From Branchiostoma floridae (lineage: Eukaryota > Chordata > Leptocardii > Amphioxiformes > Branchiostomatidae), in contig NC_049991.1 of the NCBI RefSeq assembly GCF_000003815.2, positions 8,116,976-8,180,975 of the forward strand: a DNA stretch of 64,000 nucleotides, given 5' to 3'. Below, one piece after another: positions 27,901-43,368 of this stretch (position 1 is the first letter of the stretch; every line of letters begins with the position of its first letter). The position numbers and the translations under genes are program-made. Under the pieces are notes generated by a model. The model saw nothing but the letters and a program-made list of their open reading frames with translations. It ran no database searches and had not been told where the DNA came from.

Positions 27901-30900
27901 CAGCTTGCCTGGATGACCAGTCTTGTTGAAGGGTTGATTTTCTGCCCAGAAGGTTGCTGTGTACACTGAGACTTCTGGACACAACTGAAATAATACAAAG
28001 GGAAAGCAGAAGATAAAAGATACCATAGCTTTTACATAGGCTACAAGGGCAGTGGATATTGCAGGGATGGAGAACAATGCCATTAATCCCTTTCACCCCT
28101 GCCAAATGTTAACTCTGTAACAAAATTTGCTATCCATGTACCTTTCTATAGAGAGTATGGCATTAGTTTTGATAAGGATTTGAACCCATGAGCTGTAGAA
28201 CCTGAGTCTCAAAGCCTAAGCAGTAGGCAACCAATGCCACCAAATATACCAATACCACTGTGAAATCAGCTACAAAAGTCACAGAATTTAACAGCTTGCA
28301 TTCTTCATGAAACAAGTTTATCCCTAGATAACATAGAGTCTACTATTAGTAAGTAACATCTTTTTTTACCTATCATTGTTTGTATAACCAATTGTGAGTC
28401 TTCTCTACACCATGTCCTACAGCCTTGAAGCATCAAAATACAAGCATCATAAATCATTATACTCTGTATAATCAATGATCATCTAATAGTGGAGTTTATA
28501 CTTTTGCAGACTACCATACTGCATGCATCACAGCTGTGGATATGTATATGAGACTTGTCACAACACATTTAAATGTTAGTTGGTATGATACATGTTTGTA
28601 TACTGTGATGCAGACAGTCATAAATATACTGCTGCATACACTGACATAGTCTGTTAGGCCATTTCCCTGGTAAAAAAAAAGTGTGGTCTCGATTAAAACT
28701 GATGATACCTGATGCTGAGCACTGGGCCTGCATGGTCCTTCACAATGACCAGTAGCTTGGCAAAATGAAATCTTGAAGCCTTCCAAGTCACTACAGCAAA
28801 CACCAGGGGTACATCCTTCACAAGCATGGATCCGTCAACACTGAGACTCCCCTGCTCTAAACTAGCCATACTGACATTCCCTTGTTCAATGGCATTGGAG
28901 TTGAAGCATCCACTTCCGACAAAGTCAGATGGGTCTGATAAAGTTGGTACAAACAATCCACTTTGTTGGGGTAAGATGGCAGACAAGTTCACTTGCATTC
29001 CTGTTGGGGGGATGTGAAGCAAGGCAAGAATAAGTACTGTGAATAATGCTTGCTCACTATCTACAAAACCTTCCACTGTTTCATTCAGTTTATAATGTAT
29101 TTAGCACATTAAGGCAACAATAGTATAAATGTAATACTTGGACAAAAGAAGAACTTAAACTTTAGATCCATGAAAATACAAAGTGAAAAATACTCTGATA
29201 TTTGAGATGATAAAAGTTCACAATACCCTTTGCTGAAAGGCAAAAGTGAACAAAATTGCAGATAGTAAACATTTACAATTACCTCTGTCCAGTTTAAGCA
29301 CAAAGTTCTTCAGCAGGTTGATAATGGCAACTGGAGGAAAGCGAGATTGCAGTATTGCTGTTAACGGCTTGCAGAACCAGGTAAATGTAGTGAAGTTCTG
29401 AGGGGGAAGAAATGGATCATCGTTATAAAAGGATGAATGTCCTGCCTTTGGGTGAACATGGTGATATAAGGCAAGCTTGGTTTCAACAATCATAGAATAA
29501 ATCACTGAGTGAGCAAAGCAAATGAGGTGATTTATGAGGTGGCTTTTGGAACCATCTAGGCCTTATACCATCATGCATACCAAGAAAATATGAGGCATAA
29601 CCGTCAATATCATGCAGCCTATCAAACATCATCCAATTTTCTTCCCCATGACGATTTTTGTAATCAAAAGCTGATTCTTTTGTCCCTCCCATCACATGGT
29701 ACAATAAAAAGTTTGGTTATTAGAAATTTGAATAACCAACAATCATGTTGCTATATTGTATGTTTACTCCAATCATTCATTTTGCCAACAAAGATCAGTT
29801 TGTATTTGCGTACCCACCTGGGAGGAACCAGAATCATCCAGATCCAGTGAGAGCATGTTTGGGTTCAGGTTCAGGGACTGGTCGGCCCCTAACACAATTT
29901 GAGAGGTTCCTCCTGGGAAGAGTAAGGCTTGTAGAGGAGCAGCAGTGACCACGATGTAGGTGAAGACACAGGTGCTGTAGATCCTGTTGGTCAGTTCAGG
30001 ATTCAACTGTAAAAAAAAAAAACAGATTATGAGGACAGCATCTTTTTATCATAAGAAGTGCATACTGTTAACATATTGGGAACAGACCTGTCTTTGTTGT
30101 TAAAGACTGTTGATGGAGAAAAACCTGTCCTTGGTGCTGAAGGCTGTTTCCACATGGGAACAGCCCTGTTCTTGGTGCTGAAGGCTGTTTATGCCTAGGA
30201 ACAGACCTATCCTTGGTGCTGAAGGTTGTTTACACATGGCAACAGACCTGTCCTTGGTACTGAAGGCTTCTTTACACATGGGAACAGACCTATCCCTGGT
30301 GTTGAAGGCTGTAAACACAAGGGTCAGACCTGTCCTTGGTTCTGAAGGCTGTTTACACATGGGAACATACCTGTGCTTGGTGCTGAAGGCTGTTTACACA
30401 TAAGGGCAGGCCTGTCCTTGGTGCTGAAGGCTGTTAACACATGGGGAACAGGCCTGTCCTTGGTGCTAAAGACTATTTACAACTGGGAACAGACCTGTTT
30501 TTGGTGTTGAAGGCTGTTTAAACATGGGGACAGGCCTGTCCTTGGTGCTGAGGACTGTTTACACATGGGAACAGACCTGTCCTTGGTGCTGAAGGCTGTT
30601 TCCACATGGGAACAGCCCTGTCCTTGGTGCTGAAGGCTGTTTACACATGGGAACAGACCTGTCCTTGATACTGAAGGATATTTACAACTGGGAACAGACC
30701 TGTCCTTGGTGCTGAAGGCTGTTTACATATGGGAACAGCCCTGTTCTTGGTGCTGAATGCTGTTTACACATGGGGACAGAGCTGTCCTTGGTGCTGAAGG
30801 CTGTTTACACATAGGGAAAAGACCTGTCCTTGGTGCTGAAGGCTGTTTACATATAGGGAACAGATCTGTCCTTGGTGTTGAAGGCTGTTTGCACATGGGG

Positions 30901-33900
30901 AACAGACCTGTCCTTGGTGCTGAAGGCTGTTTACACATGGGGGACAGACCTGTCCTTGGTGCTGAAGGCTGTTTACATATAGGGAACAGATCTGTCCTTG
31001 GTGTTGAAGGCTGTTTGCACATGGGGAACAGACCTGTCCTTGGTGCTGAAGGCTGTTTACACATGGGGACAGACCTGTCCTCGGTGCTGAAGGCTGTTTA
31101 CATATAGGGAACAGATCTGTCCTTGGTGCTGAAGGCTGTTTACATATAGGGAACAGACCTGTCCTTGGTGCTGAAGGCTGTTTACATATAGGGAACAGAC
31201 CTGTCCTCGGTGCTGAAGGCTGTTTACATATAGGGAACAGACCTGTCCTTGGTGCTGAAGGCTGTTTACATATAGGGAACAGACCTGTCCTTGGTGTTGA
31301 AGGCTGTTTACACATGGGGGACAGACCTGTCCTTGGTGCTGAAGGCTGTTAAACGATGGGAATAGACCTGTCCATAGTCCCATTTACAAATGCCTGGTAT
31401 CTGTATCTCTTTCTTTACTTAGTGGGTCTCACGCTCACATAGACAGTTTTTAGACCAGAGATGACTATGATCTTACCTCTACACACAACGACACCCTGTG
31501 TAAGTCTGGGTTCAGGTAGTTTGCTGGGATGAGAAGCTCAGCTGTGCGAGAGGATGGCAATCTAGACAGGTCTACAACCTGGATGACTTGCCCTACCAAC
31601 ATAAGTACAAATCATTATTAGTTGTGGTATTTGAAGAGCATAATTGTTTACACAGTCTAAAGATACAAGAGGTATGTTGAGTTTGGCCTTGGTCTTTTTG
31701 ATGGAAATGGGTGACATTAATTGTTTGCCACTCTTCATATTGATTAGTCATATATTATGAAATTTAAAACATTAGGGTTCAAAATAATGTATTTTGCCAG
31801 ACAAATAACCTTCTTTAATTAGTACTAATGATTCAAAGTATTATTGTTTGACAAAATGATTTTCTTTCTTTTGATATACCATTTCCTCATACCACCTTGA
31901 TTAGCCAAACCCCCTTAAACATACTGTACACATTATAAAGTGTTTTTCTTATCTCAACCATCTGCCATATGAGAAGTTATACTGATTACACTATACAGCA
32001 CTCCATGTACCTGTCAATTTTATTTAATTTTAACATGGATGCTACTGGTAAGTGTGCGGAGTGTTGATAGAATCACTGATCAATAACTGACCTGTTGAAG
32101 TATTTTCCTGAATTGCAGACCAGTTCTTAGAATTTTGTGAAGTGGCAACACACTTGATCTCAATGTCTGCGGTGATCACTATAGCCTTGTTCCTCACAAA
32201 AGACCTATATGGAAGACAGAAAAACTCTGAATGATCAATCCCAATAGAAAAAAAATGTACTTAATAATATACATACCACTAAAGTTAGCATTTTGTTTAC
32301 AGAAGGTAACACAAACCCAAGTAACATGGTTTCCTCAAAAAGGTACAAAATATTGCGATTTTACTTTTCCCACCTTTTGAAAATGATAATTTTAAGGAGC
32401 ATAGAAGGAAGCACCACAGTACCAAAATGACCAAATCAAAAACATATGTCTTAACAGCCCTGATCCAACATTAAGAGTACTGTACACCCAAGGGTTTCTC
32501 AAATTAGAATGGAGAAAAAAGTTATAATGATTTTTGTACCTTGGATTCTCTCTGTCAGTTGAACCATCTCTGATTTGTATATTGGGATTATTGCAGATGT
32601 CAGGCAGGACTGAAACAGGATTGCTTGCCATTAGTATTTTGAGGTCATATGAACCCATCAGTACTACTAGTACATAGTTATATTTTTGATAACAATATTT
32701 TTCTGTATTTGCTTATTTTGCTATACAGTTATGAGTTCACTAAACAAAATTTAGAGGTAACATCAATTCTCATAATTCTACCTGATGCCATAATACTACC
32801 ACATGAGAAAAAACATATGAATTTGAAGTAATTTAAAAAAAATGTACCAATGCAACATCAATAATCTGGCGGTATTATGACACTCATTGGAAATAGGAGA
32901 ACTGATGTTAGCTATATCTCAATAAAATGTTAGATACACCAACAGTCTAACAATGACCCACTAGTACCAACTGTAGCACCTACTACACTGTATGTCCACC
33001 AACTCCACATCTAGTACAGTACCTGGAAAGGTGAGAGATGACTGGACATCAGATACCAGGTTCCAGGCCCTTACACTGACCATGTGATCACCATACATCC
33101 AGTAGGTGTGATTCACTTGCAGCAACTAAAATGAAAAAGAAACATACATTGCAAAATGTTGTTGCACAAGGATACAGGAGAAACATTGGGGGGCTATTAC
33201 ATTTTGTACATCTAGTTCATGTTGCATTACTCTATAGGCTTGTCCTTCATTCAAAAAAACTATTTCTGACATTTATAAGTAAATTGTAATCAAAGGTACA
33301 AAACACAGTGCATTGCTAACCGTCCTTTGGCAAGCATGGCATAAATCTGTACAATGTCCTACAGTTAATGAATACATAAACCAGTGTTTTTCAACCTTTA
33401 ACTTAATGTTTTAGTACTTATACAGACAAAATTATCAAGAAACATTTGTGACCTGCAATTATGATTACAACCAATTGTTCTACTGTCATGTGGTGTAATA
33501 CGGTAATGAGAAAAAGATTAACTAAGACCTCAAAGTGAAACATTGTTAGTACTGTCTGCTGTCTGCATGTTAGTTTTTCTGAAGAATATTGTGTACACAC
33601 ACAGATGCAAAATGTCAAGAAGAAAAAGGAAAACACAAAAAGGTAACTGACCTTGCTAGCATTTCCAATGTAGCTATCACCACTGTCCATACAAGCTGGT
33701 GAACCATAGATCCAGACTGGGAAAAGTTCTTCCATGTCCACAGAAAAGCAAGGGTCTGTTCCCAGCTTATCGATGTGTATTTCAAAGTACTTCACATATC
33801 CAGCGTAACTCCTGAAATACAAGAAAAATCATTGTCACTTTCAAGAAAAAAATGTAAAAATCATTGTTTTTAAAAATTTCTTTAAAAATTGTTTTTAAAG

Positions 33901-36900
33901 AAATATTTGAACATATCAGGAAAAAATATTCAAAATGCAATATCAATGCATTCCTAAGTACAAAAATATAAAGCAACATTTTGAAGTATTTACTGGTATT
34001 AGAATATGTATGGAGACAAATATCACATACTTAGAGAAAACAAAATTAGATACTTACACTTCATTAAGAGCCACTATGGAAATGTTCCCAATAGGGTCTT
34101 GGATTATCAGTGTGCTATTCCAGGTTTCCTTCTGCAGTGGGTTTTCCACTGTAAGAGTCATGGTGTATACCCCTGCCTGCATAAACACGTAAAAAAACAG
34201 AATCAACAATGTGAAATCAAAAACTGTAAATGCACTTAAGTTTGTGGGGATTTAGTTTTGGTGTAGGCAGAAAGTGGAGTGCTTGTGGTGGTTTTGAGGT
34301 CCCTTGAAGTTGAAGATAACAATGAATTGCTTAAAAGAACATATATACATATCAAATGCATGGAAAACTTGAGATAATCTGTGTGATCTGGCAGTAAATG
34401 CTGTTTAAAAAAAAATACTTGCTATTTGTTCCAAAAGAACGATACATGTAAGTTAAAGGAAATAGTTTCAAGCAGTCTTTGCTGTCTCTAAGTATTTATT
34501 TACTGTCACTGTGATAGTGTTAGCTTGGCAATATAAGGAGCTTACATGTAGATCAATTTAAACTAAAAGGTGTATAAAAGGTGGACGTCTAGTAGAAATC
34601 ATCGTTTGAAAATTTCTGTCATGCAAAAATCATTTTACAGACCTTGAAGTAAGTCACATTGTGTTGTGGTTCTTGTGTTTGTATCGGATACTCTCCATTG
34701 CCATCATCCCAGGTGTATGTCACTACTGTCCCTGCAGGGCCAGAATAGGATGTTAGATTTTAATCTGTATGAAAATGCTGCATAGCCAATATTGGAGGAT
34801 TTGCAAGTAGCCTCATGTACCAACATAGTACAATGTACATATGTTCTGCTGTAATTTTTTTCATCTGTAACCTTTTATTTCAAAATTTCATTTCATGGAT
34901 ATTTTCTTGTATTTAAAGTTTCTGAACATGTAGTATTATATATCATACAGTTTAAGTGTCCATCGCAGTCTTGTTTTCATGGCCATTTTACTATCCCATC
35001 TAATGGATTCCCTGCAAAATGTAGTGTTAACAAGAAATAAGATTGGTGTGGACTACTGTATCACCAATGATATGAAAACCATGTACATGTAGATGGTCGG
35101 TACCTTGAATATTGCTGGTATTACACGAAAGGAAACTTCCCACAGTGAATGTCCACTCTTTCAACACTTGTCCTCCATCTGCGTATGCACAGGTGAATGG
35201 GCTCAGTCCTGGTGCAAGCCAGATTTCAGCAAACTGCAAATTGATAAAAATACATTTAATGCTGTCATACAAATCTTTTCATATAAAACTTTAAACAGAA
35301 CTTAATGTCAAGTTTTGCTTTTGAATTGAATTGAAAATGAAAGAAAAGTTTATTTTTGATATGTACATGTATGTTGATTTACCATATTCCCCCTTTCATA
35401 GCAGAAAATTTATTTACCTTTATTATTCAATGAAATATAACTGCACAAATAGTGTAATGGGTACAATGTAAGCATAATACTATTATACTTTATAACAATA
35501 AGTCTAAAACCTGGCAGCTGGTAGCTGCTGTTCCATATAGGGAACAGGAATAAACACTATTTATTTATTGGTTTGGCTGCACCGAACACACAGCCAGGGC
35601 TGCCCAACTAGCCTATGGCTATTACAAAGGGCTAGCCCTGCTGACAAACACATAAACAATACAAATGAACTACAAACATAAATATGAACTACAAACATAA
35701 ATATAAAGGACTTATAACTGAATTTACTGACAGGACTCCAAATCTAGTTAGGAGCTTGATGTATATATGTTACCTCATAGAAATGTATGATGATTTTGTG
35801 ATATCAAAGAAAAATCATTTTAGATGTATTTGGAAAAACAGCAGTGTTAAGTTCTAGTACTATATCAAATCAAACTCAATAAAGTATTCCTAAATGCTGG
35901 TTTAAATGTATGACAAAAAACATCTTTCTTACATCTATTGAGATTTGAGACTAAGCAAAGAAATCATTAAGATACAAAACATACCACATCAACCAACAAT
36001 GTGGTGTTAGCACTACTGATGTTGTTACTGCACGTGATGTTCATTTCAAAGTTGCCTGGTTGGTCAAAACTGTGGTCAACTTGGACCAATAGAACCTCAT
36101 GAATGCCAATAGTGTCCGTAGAACCATCACCGAAGTCCAGAAGGCAGCTGAGGTCAGAGCCACTGTAAGCCGTGACATTGAACCCCACAGCCACGTTCAA
36201 TGGTATATCTGTTCTACCGGACAGGCGGAGGTTGGACACTGGCTCCTGTAGGGATAAACTCATGTTCTTCATATTCAAATAATATGGCAGTAAATTCAAA
36301 TGCATCAAATATATCAAAGTCTACATTTACACTTCACCATATACATGTAGACAAAAGAAAACACAAATACGTGAAGGTATGTATTGTCTACAATCAGTGT
36401 GAAACAATAATAAATTTCTGGACACTTGTTCCTGTAGGGATAAAGTCAGTTCTTCATATTCAAATAACATTGCAATAAATTCACATGTAAGACTATATCA
36501 TATCTGGTGATATCATATAATCCAAAGTCTACATTTACACTTCAGCATGATATATAAACCAAAGAAAACACAAATATGTGAAGGTTTAACTGTCTACAAT
36601 CAGGGAAATCCACTATAAATTTCTTCAACCAATGATTGTAATCATGGACACAATAGCAGCACTGTTTTAAGCACCATGGAGAGATGCAGTCACACAACAC
36701 ATATATTGCATTGAGCATATTTGTAAAAATTGGACCTAATTATCTGTGAAAACTTGACCGGGAGATACTCAAAACAATGGTCCATTTTGCTACAAAGAAA
36801 TTTGTTTGGTAGAGTATCCTACATGTACCTTCACGTAAACAATGCTAACTACAATGTACCTCAGTTAAGTTAGACCAAGTTTGACTGTAGAAACTTGGTA

Positions 36901-39900
36901 GAAATGACTACCAACTCTCCTCTAATTTGCTCTTCTTAGTTTCTTGAACCAATAAAATTCAAAACAGAAGAATGCCTGCAGGTACAATCTGTTCATTTTC
37001 TAATCGGTTGAACATCCGGTCTACTAGTTCTTTTCAGGTCCGTTTTTTCTGGACTCATGGTCCAACAACAAAAAAACGGTTTTGTTGGTACCCACCCCTA
37101 ATAGGAATGCTTGATTAAACATTGCTTAAGTGAAATTATTGTTCCCTACCTGTATGATAAGTTGTGACGTATTGGTGGTGTTCCCAGCATCATCTGCCAC
37201 AATGACAGTGATTTGATATAGTCCAATACTGGTGAAAGTATGGGTAAACATGGCACTTGTGTTGATGATATTGTAGAATGTTTCTCCATCAATCAGCAAG
37301 GAAAAGTTGGGGTCTGTTTTGCTCTCTGAAATGCAAGAAATGACACTGGCTGAACATTGACTTGGTGCAAACTAAAAAAAAAGAAAGAAACATCATAACT
37401 CAAGATTCAAATACAGCACACATAGTTTGTGTGAGTGCGTGCGTGTGTGTGTGCGCGCGCATGAGTGTGTGTGTGCGTGTGTGTGTGTTTGTGTGTGCGT
37501 GTGCGTGCATGTGTTTGTGCAGGTGCATGCATGTATGGCATTCAATACTCATGAATGCAACAATCAATATGTAAAAACAATCTTCTCCTAACTATTATCT
37601 TTAGTTAAGTCTTACTTTTCTGATAGAACAAAACTTCATGCTTATTTCAATATAAATATTACAACCAGATTTTGCCGCGCCAGGATCTGGCACGCCAGGT
37701 TTTGGCACGCCAGATTTTGGTACGCCAGAATCCGGCACGCCAGATTCCGCCAAGCCAGATTCCAATCCGGCGCACCAGATTCCGGCGCGCCAGCATCCGG
37801 CACGCCAGATTCCAGCAAGCCAGATTCCGGCACGCCAGATTCTGCCAAGCCAGATTCCGACATGCCAGATTCTGGAACGCCAGATTCCGGCACGCCAGAC
37901 TTCCGCACACCAGAATCCGGCACACCAGGATCCAGCCACCAGGATCTGGCACGCCAGATTCCGACATGCCAGAAGCGTAAAAGGTAAGTGAAGGAATAAG
38001 TTGATGATAGTAATGCTATTTCTACATACCTGTATTAACACTTGCGTAAAACATCACAGGTGTATTCACAGCTGCAGCTTCCTTGTGGTGGACCTCCACT
38101 GTCCAGTCCCCGGCTACTCTGATGACTTTCCATAAAAACATTTCGTTCTCCACGTTGTTATCACCTTTCAGATCAGCTGTGATGTTGTACAGACCTCGTT
38201 TGGTAAAGTTGTTCTGCAGTCTGGAAAATACAATGTACATTCAATTGGTTTAAATTTTACTAAAGGTCAACATATGAACAATATTAGGCCAAAACCTATT
38301 CAAGGCTAGGGGTTAATAGTACTTAAAACCAAGGAAAAACTTGACGAAATAGCAGAGAGAGATTGTTTGTATGTGAGTTGTTCAGGCTGTCATCTTGCTC
38401 TAGCATGTACACAGTTCCGTAAGTAAAATGTCATCTTATGGAAGAGACCAACTGGAAATAGGTACCTCTATAACTGAGGGCAAAGGATCTCATATTATGA
38501 TCATTGCCAAGATTTTTCACCTTTTTGGTAGCATAAAAGAAAAAGATACATTTGCTAGATGAGCTCTTGAAAAAGTTACTGGTTCGACTTACCTTGCCAC
38601 TGTGGAAGTATATGTGATGGCCCGGACATGGTGATTCACGTTAACAGTGCTCCTGCTTGTGCCATCTCCACTGTTTATCAAGAACTCTGGATACTCAGAC
38701 GGTATGAATGACAGCTGTCCACCATCTGCAGTCAGTCTGAATCCTATCATATCACCAGGTGCCACCGTGATGTCTTCTTCTACTTTGTGGACCTGATTGA
38801 AACGAGCATATTGCAGTGAGAAAATGATGAAAATGAAAATTTATCCCCCAAAAATCAAATGTCCTAAACAACTATAGGTCAAATGAATAGATTTTGATCA
38901 TATACTTACTATTCGTCCAACTGCTGTGACGTCGACTGTGGTGCTGGCCACCCTTGTGAGGCTTACCCCAGAAGCTTCCTGTGCTGCTGGATTGCATATT
39001 GACCCTACAGAGCCACATGTAGGACAGAGTTGGTCTGTAGTGAACCTACAGCCATAGTCATCAGGGAGATCACAACTGTCACCCCTGGATCCTCTATTCC
39101 TGTGACCGGATCTGGCACAGTCTGGAGAGTATACCTGATATGGGAAGAGTAGACAAAGGCTCAACGTCAAGAGAGAAAATTTAAGGCACTTTTGTTAAAT
39201 CATTTTCACTGATGTTACTAAACATAAATACATTTTTGTACATCCATTAATAACACTTTTTGTGGGGTTGGCAAAGTGCCACCAATGCTGTTGTACCACT
39301 GACAATTGTTTTATTGTCAGTGATATGGCAAGGCCTATCATGATATGGCAAGGCCTATCATGAAACCAGAAGAAAACTAACTGAACCTCTTAGACTTTTT
39401 ATGTATGATTATTTCAGAAATGTTGCATCTACAGTAGTACATATTACAGACAAAACACAATTACAGGAGGAACACTTGACTTACTGAAATACTGTAATTC
39501 CTGATTTTTTCAATGTACTGTTATGTTCACGGTTTTCACTGTGACGACTATAACGTGAACTTATCATTACTGATAACAAATAAATCACAGCCTTTTTTAA
39601 TGCGCACTTTTCACGACAGTGAACATTAAGTTTCGAGAACAAGTTAAATTTTCTCAGACCGTGAAAATTTGGTACCGTGAAGACAAAGTGAATTACAGTA
39701 CCAAGTTGGACACATTTTCTATATGGCCATCAAAGAGAAACACTGGATAGTGCTAATCAATACGTTGCAAACCTATTATCTATAAACGCATGTGGTACCA
39801 TTCATATATCATAATAATATTATTTGTAATTGTCTACATAGGACTTATTCTAAGTTATATTCATCGCATAATGTGCTGAAAATTGGCAGTGCACAAATTA

Positions 39901-42900
39901 AAACCATCAATGATGGCTAAGCTCAACAAGTTCATGATGGCAAGCGGAATAAAATACTGTCTACTTCTGCTGCTATAATGGACATGAATTTACTTACAAG
40001 AAGCTCAATGGTACCAGTCCTTCTTGCATGGAACTCCCAAGCTAAGATGTTGCCTGACACAGAGAACTGACTTGCTGGTATGACAAATGTGCCCACATTC
40101 CATCTTTGCTGATCATCGTTGGTAGAATTCATCTGGACATTGTTGGGTGCAGCAAGACCAACCGTAGTTAATGCTGCATCTGTAGTTTCAAAACAATGGG
40201 AAAATGAAAACAATACAGTTATTAGTTGTTGCTGAGCTCCATGTATGTGTCAAATGTTGTTTTAATATTTTCCACTCAATTTTTTGAACAGTAAAAGCAG
40301 ACAGGAAAATTGTTTTTGCATAATATTTTCCTCTCCTTCGTGTTATTCTTGCCAGTTTAGGAACCACCATTTCAGAAGGAGCCAAACTTTAACTTCTAAA
40401 CAAAATGACATGAAGGATATAGGATAATTCTTTGTACACAACCAGTAGGTACCTACATAGCTTATGTTTCAATGTCTCTCAGACCTACAGATGTACCTAC
40501 TGGCTAAGTACAAAGAATTCTCCTATATCCTATATTCTACCAACCTGATGAAACTCGTATGTATTCGGGGAGACAACTTGCAGAGGTGGTATCACCTGTT
40601 TTGTCTCCCCACCATTTTTTATGGGAAGTACAATAGATAAATAAATAAATAAACTATTCTCCAAAATAACATGAACTTTTGTCTTTGTGTACCATGGGAG
40701 TAAAATACTCACGCTAACTTCTCATGTTTTCTTTGCAGGCTTTCAAAATAGTCTTTGTAAAAGTTTCAATTCGTCAAGGTAAACATTTACAGCAATACAA
40801 TTTGTCATTACATCAGCAAAGCAGCTACATTGTACAAAATGTACATTGTACCTAATGATAATTCTAATGAATTTTTACAAATTTCTTTCAAATTGCCTTC
40901 TTTGTTTTCCTAATAATTATTTTTCATCGAACAAATCTAATGCTCAAATGTAATAAAAGTTAAAATCTGATAATTAAACCATTTCAATATACCTGCTAAG
41001 GCCAAGTTTGCATGGCCAGGGTCTAGCTGCACCGTAACATTCAGGCTGGTTCCCCAATTTGCCATGAGTGTACATGTTCCGTTGTGGCCAACGTGTACAA
41101 CTGAATCACAATCCAGTTCCGCCATTAGATCAGGAACCCGGACCAGAACAACTGTCTCTGCCCTAACCTGTGAAACAGATGTAGTGTTGTCAGTTTTCAC
41201 ATGGACCACAGTTGTTACATCAGGGCTCAAAATACTTTTTTCTGTATACCTGCACTGGTGCAGGTAACATTGAAAATTACCTGCACCAGACAAATTTTAC
41301 CTGCACCACTTTGAACTAAGGAAGTATAGATCATACTAAAAAAGTAAAATTGTTCAGGAACCATTTTTTTTTCTTTTATACATTATAGGTGGTAACAGCC
41401 AATAAGGCTAAGAACAATCCACAATACACCTTCATCATAGGACATTTATGTAGTTGGGTGTGCAGGTTAGGTGCAGGTAGACGCCATAAATACCTGCACA
41501 GCTCCAATTTTACCTGCACTAACCTGCATATGCAGGTGGTATTTCGAGCATGTAAATACAACATGCTTCTATGGACACGAAAAAATCTGTTACAGTTAAT
41601 GTAATAAATGTCGTTTGCTACTGTACAGCATAAGACATTTAAATTTTAACCACATGAAAGTTGAATTAAGAAGGAAAAAAAATTGAGATATTTGTGAAAA
41701 CTGCCACCATTGTCGTGAACACAACATACAAAACCTGGAAGTTCTAGATCTGTTGCAGTACAAAGTAAAGCTACCAGGGGGCACAAAATCTAATACATAC
41801 GTCATGCCTCCTNNNNNNNNNNNNNNNNNNNNNNNNNNNNNNNNNNNNNNNNNNNNNNNNNNNNNNNNNNNNNNNNNNNNNNNNNNNNNNNNNNNNNNNN
41901 NNNNNNNNNNNNTTCATGTCAGCTACAAAGTTTCTGGGTAGAGTAAAATAGTAGTCTGTCAAAACAGAAATCTATCTTGGCGGTAAAGCTGTCAGAAATT
42001 ATTTTCGCATTTGACCAAGAACCTAAAAGGACGTAGCCCTAACACACTTGATGAATGCTTCAAGGTGTGTAAGATTATAGAAAAAGAAGTATGTGAGGAG
42101 ACAAATCCTTGAAGTTCATTCTAAGTTTGTGGCACTTGAATGTTGTGGCACATTGAAAATAGTTTGCAGTTTGGAGTCTGCAGTTGAACAGTGGTCACAA
42201 GTACAATGTAGCACAGTATGATGAAGTTGATCTGAGAGGTAATCAAAAAAGGGAATTTGATTAAAGACAAAGCAAAATTCATTGTAATAATTTGTAATCT
42301 TTATTGAGAGATGCTGTGAATGAAGAGTTTAAATAAATGTTTTTTGCCAAATAGCAATTACTCAAGCAATTGGATAAGATTTTGGATATGGACCCAGACA
42401 TTTCAGATTACCTGGATGCATAACCTTGATCGACATAGTTTATGTTGTAATGTATGGTGTACCTTGACCATGTAAGTGGAGTTCCCAAAGTGAAGGCTGA
42501 CATCTGTCGGCATTAGACCGTACACGGAGGCCAGTCCCACTCCACCACAGGGGAGGTCAGGTTGCCCAATGCATGATGTGTGACAATTGTCACCACGTGG
42601 GAGGGACAGCACTGACTCATTAGCACACAGACAAGTGTTACCAGCCTGAAATTCAATACAACAAACAAAAAACATTGGTTAGATGTTCTAGAAAATAAGT
42701 GTTGGATATATCTTATTCCATGCAGTAATTTGAGAAATTTCAAATTTGTGAAAATGTTCATGACAATGCCATATTTGCGCTCTTTATAGACAAAACAACT
42801 GTTACAATTTATTGCCATACTTGCACACTAAAACAACTCAGTCTCCATTTTCATGGCTACCTTGTCCTAACGACCTGGAGGTCAAGGGACTAGGTAGGTA

Positions 42901-43317
42901 GGGAGGCAGCACACTTAACAGACAAAAAATTCTCATAAAACTGCCATAATGTACTTGCACAATCATAAACAAAACAAAACATTCAAGAAATGAAACAAGA
43001 AAAAGTGATGTTTTTGTGACACAATGGTTAACTTGGAACATATAAGGGGTTTTGGCGAGGTCACTTCTATAAGGCCTCATACAAATTGAATATAAATGTA
43101 ATGTCTTGCTCTATGACATGACTTTTGATATAACAATTTTGAGAATCCAACATCATCAAGTTTCTCCATTTTCAAGAATATATATGATGAAATATTTCCC
43201 TACTCACTGTTAGAAGAGCAAACAGCTCCCCTTGTAGTCCACATCTCTCCTGACAGGATGCTGGGCTGATCAGGGCAGGGTCATAATCACCCACAGATGT
43301 AATACTCACAGTACCAA

Positions 43318-43368
<51 letters not shown>

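Noticed and set aside
30764-31315. 183-codon minus-strand frame with 14-residue repeats
   Set aside because: It is the stop-free 42-bp minisatellite read in one frame; flanking exons 31477 and 29818 join in phase without it and no splice sites bound it.
37601-38041. 146- and 102-codon frames on both strands
   Set aside because: Consequence of the 15-bp stop-free minisatellite; openness on both strands and in several frames argues against coding.
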